From: Adiantum capillus-veneris
Taxonomy: Eukaryota > Streptophyta > Polypodiopsida > Polypodiales > Pteridaceae
Length of the DNA: 64,000 bases
Direction of reading: 5' to 3'
Assembly: GCA_014529385.2 (NCBI GenBank)
Contig: CM043966.1
Span: 88,103,587-88,167,586 of the forward strand
Part shown: in pieces, positions 1 through 10,472 of the stretch
Layout: the number at the start of each line of letters is the position of its first letter
How positions within the stretch are numbered: position 1 is the stretch's first letter
The notes under the pieces: model-generated
Told to the model about the DNA's origin: nothing
The model's database searches: none
What the model saw: the letters and a program-made list of their open reading frames with translations, nothing else
Program-made: the position numbers and the translations under genes

Positions 1-1752
1 TAATTGCCATGTATTTCTTTTGTAGCTCCAAGGCATCTACCCTTTGGGCTACTAACTCTTCTTGTGCTTTGGCCAGCTGCTCCTGAAGCTACCTGATTTC
101 TTCATAATTTTGGGCTTGGATGGCTTTATGTCCTGCAATCACGATTTGTTGATCATATTTCTCTTGGGCCAATTCTTCTTTGAGTGCTTTCAGCTCCTCT
201 AAACTAGCTACTAGAGTCAATGAAGTCTAGGCTAGGGTTGGTGTGTCTTGCATTGCTAGAAGCTGTGTTAGTGTAGTTTTCACTACACCATAGGATTCCC
301 CAAGCTTTACATTCTTTGTTGTTCTCTTTCAAGGTCCTCTTCCAATCATTTCTGATCCACTTGTAGCTGACTGTTTAACTCATTGTAAGTGTGTGCTTCT
401 TGATAGTAGTAAGTGGCACCTTTCTTCTCCTTGTCTGGCTCACCTTGAAATTGTGTTTGGCTATTTAAGAGTTCATGAACCTCCTGTTGTAGCCGTTGAT
501 TTATTTCCCTCACTTTCAGTGATTCTTCTTTTACATCCTCTAGGTCCATCTCTCACAGTCTGTTAATTATATGTTTTTAACATTTGAATCGCATCATTAG
601 ATTCTCTAGATGTTCTTCAATGTCAAAGGAGTGGATGAGCTAATCTCCACCTCGATTATTGCTCTTGTACAAGGTGACACTAGTTCTCTTTTTGATGTAT
701 TTGGTTTGTAGGAGGTGCTAGGTTCTAGATCTCTGACTTTTGGTACTTCTTTAGGATTCTCTTGCTCTTGCTTTTGATTAGCAAGGGGACCCTCCTTTGT
801 CTTTTCAAATTCTTTGACTTTGTTGTCTTATTGCTTCTCTAGAGTGATTTGCTATTGAGAGGTCACGATTTCTTTAGTTGCCTTTTTCTCTTTGTCCTCA
901 TTGAGTTGTTGCTTTGGAAGTGAAAATTATTGAGCTTTATTTTTCATCTCAGTTGCACCTTGTGACTCTTGAGCAGGAGGAGGAGTGGTTGTCTTGGAGA
1001 GCAGTGGAACTATTTTTGAGTGGATTTCTAGAGTTTCCACGCCTGTTTCCTCCCTTGGCAGTTCCTTATCGTCCATTTCTTTGCTCTGAGATTTAGAAAA
1101 GTTGTTTGAAGATTTGAGCTCATTGATTTTGCTTCTTGGACTCCTCATGAGATTATTGTTTTGCCTTCCTCTTTACCTCATTATGGATACATTGTTTCAT
1201 CGTACCAACAAGCTCCACATTAGTTGATGCTATCCTCCTTGTATATTGCTTTACCTTTTCTATTCTTTCTGCTTTTCTTTTCTCTAGTGTCTTGTCCTAA
1301 CCATCCTCCTCTTTGTCGTCGGCATCAGCTCCAAGTCTTTTCTTCTCCTCAAGTAGCTTTTGTGCTCTTTCTTCTCTTAGCCTTTGAGCTTCTTCCATAG
1401 ATCTTTGTGTTTGAGGGATTGGAATTTGTTCTCTTAGCTCTATCAGTTGATTCTTTACTCGTACTAGAGGGATGGTAATGCCCTCCTTCTCTTCATCTTT
1501 CTCATTGGTGGTGGATTGAAATCATAAGGGTGTATCTCTGTTGCGGGGCTTGATTTCAACACTAAACTCTATATTTGTTTCCATTTCTTCACTATCAAAT
1601 GTCTCTTCTTCAAGAGCTTTGTCCTCATGTTTTCTTTGTTGCACGCACAGTAGAGGGTAGGATGCCATTGGCCGGACTGCATGATTTGACTTGTGCAGTA
1701 GATCGAATTGAGATTGTGCTTGTGGCAATTGGTCTATCATTCCAAGTGCTTG
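1..1752 (-). pseudogene. Element E accessory ORF, C-terminal coiled-coil part
   Basis: Minus-strand reading frame rich in Glu, Lys, Gln and Arg, broken by many stops; it runs off the left edge. It begins next to element A with ALGMIDQLPQAQSQFDLL, which resembles the start of B's accessory ORF (IAYEAIGARDQWPKAPSQN). Charged heptad-like helices follow (about 1300-1480 and 346-549). The N-terminal parts of the same protein lie at 9189-9468 and 24046-24560, separated by A and B. Codons flow in frame from 9189 into 1752 if one target copy is kept. The role is unknown: in plant Ty3/gypsy elements, extra ORFs downstream of integrase are common but mostly uncharacterised. It is clearly a decayed copy. 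Confidence 0.7.
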
Positions 1753-2153
1753 TGTAATGGCTATTGCCCGCACAGGAGCAATAGGAATTACGGGAATGAT
1801 TACCCGCAAACTACATTATGTAAACATTAGACACATAGAGATAGGAGAGAAGATAGTACACAGTACACAGGCACAGAACACCTCCTGCTTCATTCATATG
1901 TAATCCGGACACAGGGTTACAACAACTGATATTATGAATACATAGAGGTTGGTTGGTTACATCAAAAGACAGGTATGCCCCTCCATATACAATCGCTACT
2001 CTAGCACAGATCGGGAACGGTGCACACACTCCTGTCCCATGATATCTTGTGAAGAACTGCCGCCACGGTCGTCGCATACCGCATGACTTCTGATCTGCAG
2101 TGTCCAGACCTCTGCAGGACTGTAGGACCGCATGTGCGACTCATGCCGTAACA
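1753..2153 (-). repeat. Element A 3' LTR
   Basis: About 401 bp, direct repeat of 8795-9188, with TGT...ACA ends. It carries a 9-bp insertion or deletion near 2110-2125 relative to the other copy. I see no clear polypurine tract just inside it (2154-2190 on the minus strand), so that boundary rests on LTR alignment alone. Confidence 0.92.
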
Positions 2154-2438
2154 CCTGGCACGCACGGTGGATTGCACGAACCCACACTCAGCCCCTCCGG
2201 TTGGAAGGTTCCGGTTGATGCTCTTCAACCTGTTCTGGTGAAGAGTAAATGTCAATGTAGCCAAAGCCTCTAAAATCTGCAGTATGTGACCGATAGACCT
2301 CATCCAAAAGATGTGGATCTATCTCAGTATGTTCCGGCCAAGGAGCCCGAGGAATAAACTGCGTTGGCAAAGAAATAGATTGTGGCGCCTATGGGGCAAA
2401 GGAGCAAGAGGCGTATGTAAAGGATAATAGCAAGAAAG
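2154..2438 (-). other. Element A 3' non-coding stretch
   Basis: Between the 3' LTR and the accessory ORF. Only short, unrecognised open frames; no clear polypurine tract. Confidence 0.5.
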
Positions 2439-3413
2439 TTATCTATTAAGAGCAGACCAAAATGGAGGGCATGGGGGTAGACTGAGAGAGAAAGAATGAT
2501 CCAAAGTCTCCACCCAAAAACAGACCCTGCGCCGCTCCTTACGAAATTGATGAATCATTTTTTGCAAATGAGATACATGAGCCTGGGCTTCAGCACAATC
2601 CTCTGTAGCTTGCGCCCAATCAGCAACATCAAAACCTTTGGGAACAACCTCTGTGTTGGATGACTTAGGTTGCTGCAGCACAACCTGCTGAGTTGGTGGC
2701 TGTGCTCTCACCTCAGCAGATAAGCGTGTGTTCCAGCTCTGTAGTTGATTGTCCAAAAAGATACGGAGATCCTGTTGCATCTCCACTGCCAACGCATCCA
2801 AATCATTCATATTGATCATTACATCACCAGGGTGCAAGGCTAAGTATGAGGCAAGGCTATGCTGTGTTCGTAATTGAAGTAGTTCTTCTTGAATGGTATC
2901 CACAAACGCAGCATTAGCCCCCTGAAGCGTTTGTATTTCTGCATTCTGCTGGCGAGTTGTTGCAGTCAAATCTTCATTTTGGTTGGTCAACTCAGAAATG
3001 CGAGCCTGCAGTGCCATTACCTGCGTTTCCAGCTCATTAACTCTACCCTCTGTTGCGGGGGTTGGCCAAGCCGCACGAATAGACTCCGCAAGTCTGCTCA
3101 AAAAAGTGCCGCACGCCTGTATTTGGTCAGCAGGGTTTGCTGCCGTAGCCTCCCAGGGTAGCGCTGCGGGTAGAGTACCTCCCGTCGAGGCAGCCGCATT
3201 GGTGGTTCCAAAAGTTTCCGGTTGCGAGGGAACATCCGCAATGGGAGAGCCCGTCCTTAGCGGAGTAGCACTTGCTACTCTCTCCTGCATTCGGCGACGC
3301 CAGCATGCCATCGCAGAATCCTCCAACACCGGAGATGCAGTCGCAGGAGGTGGTGTAGAGAACTGTTGTTCCTCCCTGCCGTGCTTGCGGGTTGCTACTT
3401 CTGCAGTGGCCAT
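2439..3413 (-). CDS. Element A accessory coiled-coil protein (324 codons)
   Basis: Longest intact ORF in A, downstream of integrase. Residues 1-110 are low-complexity (Ala, Pro, Thr, Ser) with a basic patch WRRRMQERV. Residues about 122-185 form a coiled coil (RVNELETQVMALQARISEL and onward). Residues 185-240 look helical, then Gln-rich. No enzyme motif. The position matches B's accessory ORF, which also has a long coiled coil, so a shared structural or nucleic-acid-packaging role is possible but unproven. It may be the C-terminal half of a longer protein whose N-terminal part is at 3466-4194 in another frame. Confidence 0.6.
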   Translation of the reverse strand: MATAEVATRKHGREEQQFSTPPPATASPVLEDSAMACWRRRMQERVASATPLRTGSPIADVPSQPETFGTTNAAASTGGTLPAALPWEATAANPADQIQACGTFLSRLAESIRAAWPTPATEGRVNELETQVMALQARISELTNQNEDLTATTRQQNAEIQTLQGANAAFVDTIQEELLQLRTQHSLASYLALHPGDVMINMNDLDALAVEMQQDLRIFLDNQLQSWNTRLSAEVRAQPPTQQVVLQQPKSSNTEVVPKGFDVADWAQATEDCAEAQAHVSHLQKMIHQFRKERRRVCFWVETLDHSFSLSLPPCPPFWSALNR

Positions 3414-3465
3414 CTCTTAGGCTCTAGAGGGTACCACTGCAATCGTCGATGGACCTGGAAATTCC

Positions 3466-4194
3466 TCAGTGCCAACATTCTGCTGCTGTGTTTCCCGCAG
3501 GAACTACCAAACTCTGGGTTTGCTTCAGAGGTGCTACAGTCCCTTGGACCACCAATCTATCATTTGCAAAGTGGCATAGAGGACGCAGGGAGAGAGGAAA
3601 AACTTCCCTTAAGGGAAAGATCAGTGTGAGCAGCTGGCCGACTTTTGTGTTGGTTAGGGTATTCCTCCCCAACTGTGCCATCACTCTTTGGCATTCTGCC
3701 AGCAGTCTTTCTCTGACAACTACTGCCCAAGCCACTGGCCCAAAGTTGGCCGAATGCAAAACATTCCTCGCTCTGGTCGAGATGGTATAGTTTTGGATTG
3801 TAGCCAAATTGCCTCGAGAAACCATCTATACGCATCCCTGGTTGCTACATCTGACAACCTTGACAGCTTATATTCACCTTTCACTTTCAATCCAAACTCC
3901 GACATCTGTAGTAGGAATCACATGAGACATGTGCACCACTCCATCGTTGGGCAAACAGCAACACCGGGAAATTCTTTCTGCTGTCAGCTGAATCTGTTGG
4001 TTATTCAGCTCCACCATATCTCTAGCAGCCAGTTGCTCAATCAAACCTGCTGCCTGCGGGTGAACAGGTATCCCTTGCCAATCCAAGTTGGTGAACACAC
4101 GTAGCCGCAAATCTTGCAGCCAGGCGTCCACTCGGCGAAGCGTTAACTGTTGTACTGGAGTGAAGGGGATGGTTTGCAGGAGAGAAGCTTTCAT
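3466..4194 (-). pseudogene. Element A accessory ORF, N-terminal plant-transposon-like region
   Basis: Segments 3874-4194 and 3466-3825 share a frame but are separated by a stop; between them the best-looking coding switches frame (3720-3905). The N-terminal part has the pattern RVFTNLDW ... IQLTAERISRCCCLP. This recalls the plant 'putative plant transposon protein' region (V-R-x-F-Y-A-N ... I-x-x-L-L-x-L-P) seen beside many Ty3/gypsy elements; that match is from memory. E's N-terminal segment (24046-24228) shows a similar pattern. Frameshifts and stops make it a pseudogene. Confidence 0.5.
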
Positions 4195-4332
4195 GGCAAC
4201 GATGAGATGTAGGAGCAGAGAATATAGAGCTTAGGACGAGCGATACACAAAACAGGAGAAGTACAACAATAATTGTCTAGATGTAGTAACCCTCTCACAA
4301 TGAGTTCCCAAAATAGGGCGAGCCACGGTATC

Positions 4333-5112
4333 TCAACCATCATAGATCCTTTCCCGCTTTCCAAGATTGCATGCAAAAGAATCCCCAATCATTATTAGGG
4401 CGGCTTCCGGCTCTTGTACCACAGCAAAGGGGCACTGAATCGGGGTAGGTGAAACATAATGGCGTAGTCTGAAACCATTGACCGGTACAGAAATAACCTC
4501 CCCCCGCAAATCCGCCAAATAAAAAGAGATGGGCCCGCATACTTGAAAAATCCAGAATGGTCCTGACCACTGTAATTTAAGCTTCCTAGGCATCTTCCCG
4601 AGGCGAGAATTAAAGACAAGGACCAGCTGTCCCCGAACAAATTGCCGTGCTTTCGGGCGATCCAGCCATTTTTTCTGCCTAAACTGCAGATCCTGCAGCA
4701 CCACAAAGTTATGAAACCGCTCTTCGTCTAGTTCCTGCAAAACATCCAAACGATAAATCACAAAATCTTCCGGAAGAAGCCGATCCACAATCAGCATCCG
4801 CAGACTCGGAATCACATGCTCCACCGGGGTGATTGCCTCCATGCCAAATGCCAACTTAAAAGGAGTCAATCTTGTTGCCACTTTATAAGCTGTCCGATAG
4901 GCCCATAAGGCGGAAGAAAGTTTCACATCCCAATCTGTTCGATGCATATTCACTAACTTTGTTAATATCCGAAGCAATTGCTTATTAGTTGATTCTGCTT
5001 GCCTATTCACCTGAGGATAATATGGAGAAGATTTCCTGTGCAATACAAAATATAACCGTAGCATTCTCTCCATCACCTTATTCAAAAAATGACTTCCCCT
5101 GTCACTAACCAA
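4333..5112 (-). pseudogene. Element A integrase, catalytic D35E part and C-terminal domain
   Basis: Starts at VSDRGSHF with the second catalytic Asp. The Glu in NRQAES lies 35 residues later, the usual D35E spacing. WAYRTAYK and TPFKLAFG follow, then a basic C-terminal domain with GPFWIFQV. The first catalytic Asp (GLDFVGPF) is in the neighbouring frame at about 5280, so a single-base frameshift near 5112-5160 splits the enzyme. The usual NGQAE motif is NRQAE here, as in element B. No chromodomain recognised. Confidence 0.87.
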
Positions 5113-5146
5113 CTCAATAGGGCAGCCATATCTGGAAAAGATATCC

Positions 5147-5833
5147 TTATATAAGCATCCAGCCCACAGAAACTGCAGTGTTATCTCTCAAAGGCCATGC
5201 CTCCACCCATTCGGTAGCGTAATCCGTGGCTGTCAAAATATACTTATTACCTGGATGAGCTGCAACTGGTTTAAAAGGTCCAACAAAATCCAAACCACAC
5301 TTTTGAAAAGGCTCCAAGGGAAAAACCGGTTGAAAAGGCATTCTGGACCGTTTGGTAGGTTTCCCCAACCGCTGACACACATCACATTGTTGCACATAAT
5401 TTCTCGCATCTTGAAACAAGGTGGGCCACCATAATCCTGATTTGAGAACCTTTCGAGCTGTGAGTAATGCTGCAAAGTGACCTCCCGCAATACCGGTATG
5501 GACTTCCTCCAGAACTGCTTCCTGCTCCTGTGGTAGCACACATCTACGTAATATATCCGCCACCGTACGATAATAGATCTCAAAATTCCTGCTTCTGATA
5601 GCCATACATTTCCTCTGATGGCTGGACAAGAAGGAAGGCATTTCGCCACTGTCGAGAAAATGAAACATCTCCTCATACCATGTCCATGGGATGCTAGGGA
5701 TGACCCTTTCCTGTTGCGGAACTGCTGTATCCTCTACAACTACACCTGTTAGAAACAGAGACGCATCCAAAAATTCATCAGCTACACCCGCCGGCGGCTC
5801 ACCGGAATCTAACCTGGATAGGTAATTAGCCAC
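5147..5833 (-). pseudogene. Element A integrase N-terminal zinc-binding part
   Basis: Contains one HHCC zinc site: H-x6-H in VHTGIAGGH and C-x2-C in CDVC, then GLDFVGPF with the first catalytic Asp. The upstream part (about residues 1-70) is the RNase H to integrase connector with a [11 protein letters not shown] remnant. Unlike element B, there is a single zinc module. The frame ends in a stop just before the frameshift into the catalytic half. Confidence 0.87.
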
Positions 5834-5878
5834 CGCATGCTGAGCCCCTGGACAATGTATGACTTCAAAGTCAAATTC

Positions 5879-6427
5879 CTACAGCAAAAGCACCCATCTG
5901 GCCAATCTTCTTGTTAAATTTTGTTGATGTACCAGGTATAAAAGAGCCGAATGGTTCACATGGAAGAAAAAATGTCGGCCCAACAGATGGTGCCTGAATT
6001 TCTTCATTGAATAAATCATCCCCAAACATTCCCTTTCTGTTACTGTATAATTTCTTTCTGCGGATGATAATCGTCTGCTGGCATAATAGACAGGTCGGAA
6101 ACATTCTTGACTTTGTTCCTGCATCAGCACACTGCCAATAGCTCAATCCGAAGCATCCACAAACACATGAAAATCTTGACCCCAATTCGGAGGGAGCATA
6201 ATCGGAGCTTTGGATAGCTGAAGTTTTAATCTCCGAAAAGCCAAATCACATTCCTGTGTCCATTCACAATCTATAGCATGCGCTGCCTGAGTAATCGGGA
6301 TTGGCAAATGCGCGACAGACCGCAAATGTCTCCCATGCCAACGGGCTTGACCCAGGAAAATCTGACACTGTTTCTGGTTCCGCGGTGGAGGCGCTTCCAT
6401 AATTGCGGCTATTTTATCCAGATCCAC
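5879..6427 (-). pseudogene. Element A RNase H domain
   Basis: Two pieces in one frame. 6143-6427 has the RT-connection end and FHVFVDASD with the first RNase H Asp. 5879-6130 has YYASRRLSSAERNYTVTERE, with the Glu, and FHVNHSALLYLV, where the usual TDH is VNH, so a catalytic Asp has become Asn. The junction at 6425 is abrupt: the RT palm and fingers that should precede it are absent. Confidence 0.87.
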
Positions 6428-6496
6428 ATTAGTACCATTGGAGTCGAGATTCGGTCACCTGTATTTTTCGGCCTGTCTTCATCTGGATAAAATAGC
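6425..6496. other. Templated filler DNA at the RT deletion
   Basis: Positions 6425-6482 (58 bp) are an exact reverse complement of 9821-9878 in the left LTR of element B. Positions 6481-6496 are an exact reverse complement of 6408-6423, the immediately adjacent RNase H sequence. Together they fill the place where RT should be. The right LTR of B differs from this segment at several positions, so the left LTR (or a near-identical copy) was the template. Confidence 0.9.
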
Positions 6497-6509
6497 TGAT
6501 ATTATCATT

Positions 6510-6927
6510 CATTGTCTCCCCAAGATAATGTGATAATCTTGATTATGATCTTCAATATTCAAGACTACTAAGGAAACGGCAAAGGATAAGCCCGCCACAT
6601 CCAAGACAATGCCCCGAAGTAACCCCACTGGTTGCACTCTTCTTTGATCTACCATGCAGACAACAAAGGGTGCAGGCAATCACTGAGTCCAAAACGCTCA
6701 CAAGCTGCTTGAGTAATAATGTTTACTCCCGCTCCTCCATCCAATAGTACCTTGTCAATGTATGTTCCATGGTATCTAACTGAAAGCTTTGGAATGCGGA
6801 TATCCGTGATCCTATTTGTCGGCAACGGGGCTGAATCATCCTCCTCACTTTCAACTTTCTCGATGGCGACTTCCCTCAGCTCTGTGGACGTTTTTCGCAG
6901 CAATGCATTATGAAAATTCGGGACCAA
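6510..6927 (-). pseudogene. Element A aspartic protease
   Basis: Retropepsin-like domain: VLLDGGAGVN is the active-site loop, with DGG where DSG or DTG is usual. The C-terminal hydrophobic-Gly motif is at about 6520 (YHIILGRQ). A stop near 6649 divides it into two frames. The coding sequence ends abruptly after the C-terminal motif, where the RT deletion begins. Confidence 0.82.
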
Positions 6928-7005
6928 TTTCAGCAGTGAACCCAGAGGTACTTGTATTGGCGATCTGAGGACCTCTTTCCAAACTGAATTCCAATCCTCC
7001 TCTTC

Positions 7006-7695
7006 TCAAATATCATCCTTATTTCCAACTTTTCCTTCCTTTATTTCCAGGCCCACAGTCGATGGTCCTGATGACTTCACTGGTGGTGCAGATTGTGGCA
7101 ACCAGCACACAGTCTTTTTCCGCACTTCTTCCTGAGCCGTCCAATCTGGAATCTTTACATCGGGTGGTGGAACCACATTTTTACCTGATCGCGTGATTAA
7201 TGAAACCACTGGATCAGACTCCTCCAATCCTTCAATCTGAACCATAGCCAGACTAGGCTGTTTCCCTGCAGTGTGTTCCTGCTTCTTCCAATCATATTCC
7301 ATAGCTTCAGTACACTCGGATCGCCAATGCCCATCCCCCAAACAGAAAAGGCAGGTCTTGGTTTGATTAGGATCTCAGCCACCTCTTCCGCGACCTCGTC
7401 CTCCTCCTTGACCCCGTCCTCTTGCTTGACCTTTCAAAGGCGTCTCTGATGTATGAGCATGAGCCATCGCCACAACAGGCTCTTGTCCCTGCCCTATCTG
7501 TGGTTGTTGTCATGTAGAAGAGTCTCCTCGACTCTGACGACCCCGACCGTTGAAATAACATTCCACTATATTATGAGTATTGGTCGTGCAAATCGCACAC
7601 CACTTCTGATTCATTGCGCACCCCTGAGTGGCATGGCCTGGATTTTGACACTGGGTACACCATAGTTCCTTCAGACTTTTAGCCACCGCAGCCAA
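7006..7695 (-). pseudogene. Element A nucleocapsid with three CCHC knuckles
   Basis: Minus frame with three C-x2-C-x4-H-x4-C knuckles: CTQCQNPGHATQGC, CAICTTNTHNIVEC and, about 85 codons on, CLFCLGDGHWRSEC. An RG-rich stretch (GQARGRGQGGGRGRGRGG) sits before the third. Stops near 7507, 7374 and 7003 interrupt it. It is in a different frame from the capsid ORF upstream, so either a programmed shift or an indel separates them near 7680. Confidence 0.82.
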
Positions 7696-8747
7696 TTCCG
7701 ACGATCCGAATGAAACACCTTTCCCGCGACGCTAGGATTTTTTTCGAGGTGTCTCTTCGATTCTTTCCCCGAATCACTGTTGCTTGAGTCTGAGGAATCT
7801 GATACTGCGGACTCCGACTCCGAACTATCACGGCCACTGTCTTGCGACTTCCGATGAGATTTCTTCCTGTCTTTTTTCTTTGATTTCTTTGGAGATTTTG
7901 TATCCTCTAAAGCTTCTCCTGCTACTACAGCCATATCAATTACATTATCCAGTGGAGTAGTTACCTTATCCACTATTGCCATAGCAGTTCTGAGATCCTT
8001 GTTGAGCCCCCGTAAAAAATAATCATTCAGCACTTCTGCTGCCAGCCTTTGTGCCTGAGGTACCCTTTGCAAAAGCATCCGAAATTTTGCAGCGTAATCC
8101 TCCACTGGCAATGACTTCTGCCGCAGCGTTTGAAGCTTTTCCAAATGTTGAGAGACTGTCTTTTCCATTCTAAACCTTCGTAGAAACACTCTGGATCCGT
8201 CAACATACGTCTGAAAATGATCATCAGGGTATTCAGACAACCATTTCGCAGCTTTCCCCAAGAGTGTAGATTCAAACACTGATTGTTGATAGTGAGGAAT
8301 CACCACCCCAGGATGATTCAATCCATAAGATTTATTGAATTGGCGCAAAGGTGCATCAGGGTCTTCTCTCAAAAGACCTCGAAATCAACTATACTTAATC
8401 TGAGGATGTGCCATCACCCCTTTCCCAACTGTACCTCCTCCCGGAAAAAGTTGATGAGCATAAGGAGGTGGGGACAGTGGCGGCGACCCCCTCGGACTGC
8501 TTACCGGAGACGGTGGTGGAGCAACCTGTGTGGGTGAGGGTGAACGTACGACAGGAGGACATGAATGACTGCGTGGAGTACGCCTCGCCCGCCACAACCG
8601 CCTACCACGCACCGAGCTTGGTGATGGAGATACAGATTCCTCAATCTGCGGTGAAGAAAAAACAAATTCATCCGAACCGCATCTCCTCCGACGTCTTCCT
8701 ACAATTGGAACCACAGGGTCAGGCGGACCCTGCGACCTAGTGCGCAT
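7671..8747 (-). pseudogene. Element A gag (capsid)
   Basis: One frame from the start at 8747, with a single TGA at 8385-8387. Residues 1-120 are a basic, Pro/Ser-rich N-terminus (MRTRSQGPP). After the stop comes a gag capsid-type helical domain: LLGKAAKWLSEYPDD, VFLRRFRMEK, EDYAAKFRMLLQ and DYFLRGLNKDLR. A Lys/Ser-rich acidic tail follows. This is the only clear gag capsid among the B-like and A-like elements in the window. Confidence 0.85.
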
Positions 8748-8770
8748 GCATATTCATCGTAGGTCGTCGT

Positions 8771-8794
8771 CCATCACGCATCATGGTCGCCAGA
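8771..8794 (-). promoter_or_regulatory. Element A primer binding site
   Basis: On the minus strand the sequence directly after the 5' LTR reads TCTGGCGACCATGATGCG. It begins with TGG as a tRNA-CCA complement should. I cannot assign the tRNA. Confidence 0.55.
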
Positions 8795-9188
8795 TGTAAT
8801 GGCTATTGCCCGCACAGGAGCAATAGGCATTACGAGAATGATTACCCGCAAACTACATTATGTAAACATCAGACACATAGAGATAGGAGAAAAGACAGTA
8901 CACAGTACACAGGCACAGAACACCTCGTGCTTCATTCATATGTAATCCGGACACAGGGTTACAACAGCTGATATTATGAATAACAAAGAGGTTGGTTAGT
9001 TACATCAAAAGATAGGTATGCCCCTCCATATACAACCGCTGCTCCAACACAGATGAAGAACGGTGCACACACTCCTGTCCCATGATATCTTGTGAAGAAC
9101 TGCCGCCATGGCCGCTGCATACCGCATGACTCCTGATCCGCATTGTCTAGACCTTCGCAGTACCGCATGTGCGACTCATGCCATAACA
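8795..9188 (-). repeat. Element A 5' LTR
   Basis: 394 bp, direct repeat of 1753-2153, TGT...ACA ends, next to the primer site at 8771-8794. Differences between the two LTRs are mostly C/T and G/A. Confidence 0.92.
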
Positions 9189-9468
9189 TCTTGATAGGAA
9201 ATCCTAGTCAGCATTGGCCATCCATTCATGTAAGTCTTGTTTTTCTCACTGCTCTTGAGGTTAGCCTTGACCAAATTTTCAAGAATATATGTCCCCAAGT
9301 CATAGCGGACCACCCTTTGCTCTGAAATCCCCATGGACATTACCATTGCAATGTGTAGATTAGGCTATGTGTACCTTGGTGTTTTCTGTACCTTGAGATG
9401 TTGGAATATCAGTCGTAGTGGAAAATCCGTCTTTGAACATACCAAATCCGTGTATGTGAATTTGTGCC
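9189..9468 (-). pseudogene. Element E accessory ORF, middle segment
   Basis: The 280 bp between A and B encode, on the minus strand, the piece joining the two outer parts of E's accessory ORF. After removing B the codons continue from FIKRQG (24046 side) into HKFTYTDLVCSKTDFPL. After removing A they continue from LTRISYQ into ALGMIDQ at 1752. One in-frame TAG at 9365-9367 is the only stop. It corresponds to B's 12960-13100. Confidence 0.8.
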
Positions 9469-10420
9469 TGTTGTGGCGGTTACGCCGCTAGCGGTGGCTA
9501 TGATAGCAAGAACTCAACTGACAAACAAGAATGTCAGACGAGGATGGAGCTTGACCCGCAAAAGCATGGAAACAAATAGGTGGGTGTCAAATTAGCTACT
9601 CGACCTTCTAATGACAATCACTACCAAGGAAATCAAATCTAAGTTCTCAAATACACAAGTGACTGAAATCTGTACTACGAGCAAATGCTATCGGAAACAT
9701 GATCTAGAGTCATCGAATCAGCCTCAAACTCAAAGGGGGGTCTCTACACTAGGTAAGGACAATACCCTATGAATCTACAATACAATCTCAACCTGTAACC
9801 ACTCCGTGCGGTAAACGCGTATGAAGACAGGCCGAAAAATACAGGTGACCGAATCTCGACTCCAATGGTACTAATGTGTAGCTCTACTCGCTGCGGTTCT
9901 ATAAATATATGGCACGCTCAATTCTGACACACAGGTAGGGAGAAAAGTCACATAGAAGCTCGTAGGAGCTCACCTCGCGTAGAAGCCGAATGCACGCACA
10001 CTTGGTATCCGTGCGTAGCTCTCGCCGTTGCTAACACAATGGCGGTGTCGCTTCTCCAATGGCGGATTCGTAGCTCGCGTAGCAAGAGAATAGACTCTCT
10101 CTCTCTCTCTCTCTCTCAGACACAGTCACAGTGCTCAAAAACTCAGCTTGATTAATGATTTAAATTTTTTTTTCTCTTAGGTTTACAAAAATTGTCTCTT
10201 ATACCTCAGCGTTGGAGATGTGAAAACATCTCTAATCTAATTACATAAGCAGGTGAAACTACTTGGGGAATACAAGATGGAAACTCAATTGACGGTCCCG
10301 CTAATTACAATGAATCGGCTCCATAAAAAAATGAAATGTCGGAAAGACATTTATTACAATAAGTGTTTACAAAAACATGGGTGTGAGAAAAAATGTATAG
10401 GTGTGGTCCTCCGCTCAACA
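9469..10420 (-). repeat. Element B 3' LTR
   Basis: 952 bp, direct repeat of 23097-24045. Contains a short CT tract at about 10096-10118. Positions 9821-9878 are the exact source of the filler in element A. Confidence 0.95.
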
Positions 10421-10440
10421 CTCCCCCCCTCCGCGTTCAT
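10421..10440 (-). promoter_or_regulatory. Element B polypurine tract
   Basis: On the minus strand, GCGGAGGGGGGGAG lies immediately before the 3' LTR, the expected place and composition for the plus-strand primer. Confidence 0.8.
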
Positions 10441-10472
10441 GTCGTCCCTGACATGACATCCTTGCTTTGTCT

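Larger units (their letters stand above)
1753..9188 (-). mobile_element. Element A: Ty3/gypsy LTR retrotransposon with RT deleted
   Basis: LTRs lie at 1753-2153 and 8795-9188, starting TGTAATGG and ending TAACA. Order on the minus strand: gag, zinc knuckles, protease, (RT missing), RNase H, integrase, accessory coiled-coil ORF. Flanks are GCTTG (1748-1752) and TCTTG (9189-9193), a 5-bp target duplication with one mismatch. By eye the LTRs differ at roughly 7-8% of positions, mostly C/T and G/A changes, so the insertion is not recent. It lies inside the accessory ORF of element E. Internal stops and a large deletion make it non-autonomous. Confidence 0.93.

Noticed and set aside
2983-3420. Plus-strand 145-codon ORF
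   Set aside because: Antisense shadow of the accessory ORF at 2439-3413; no domain of its own.
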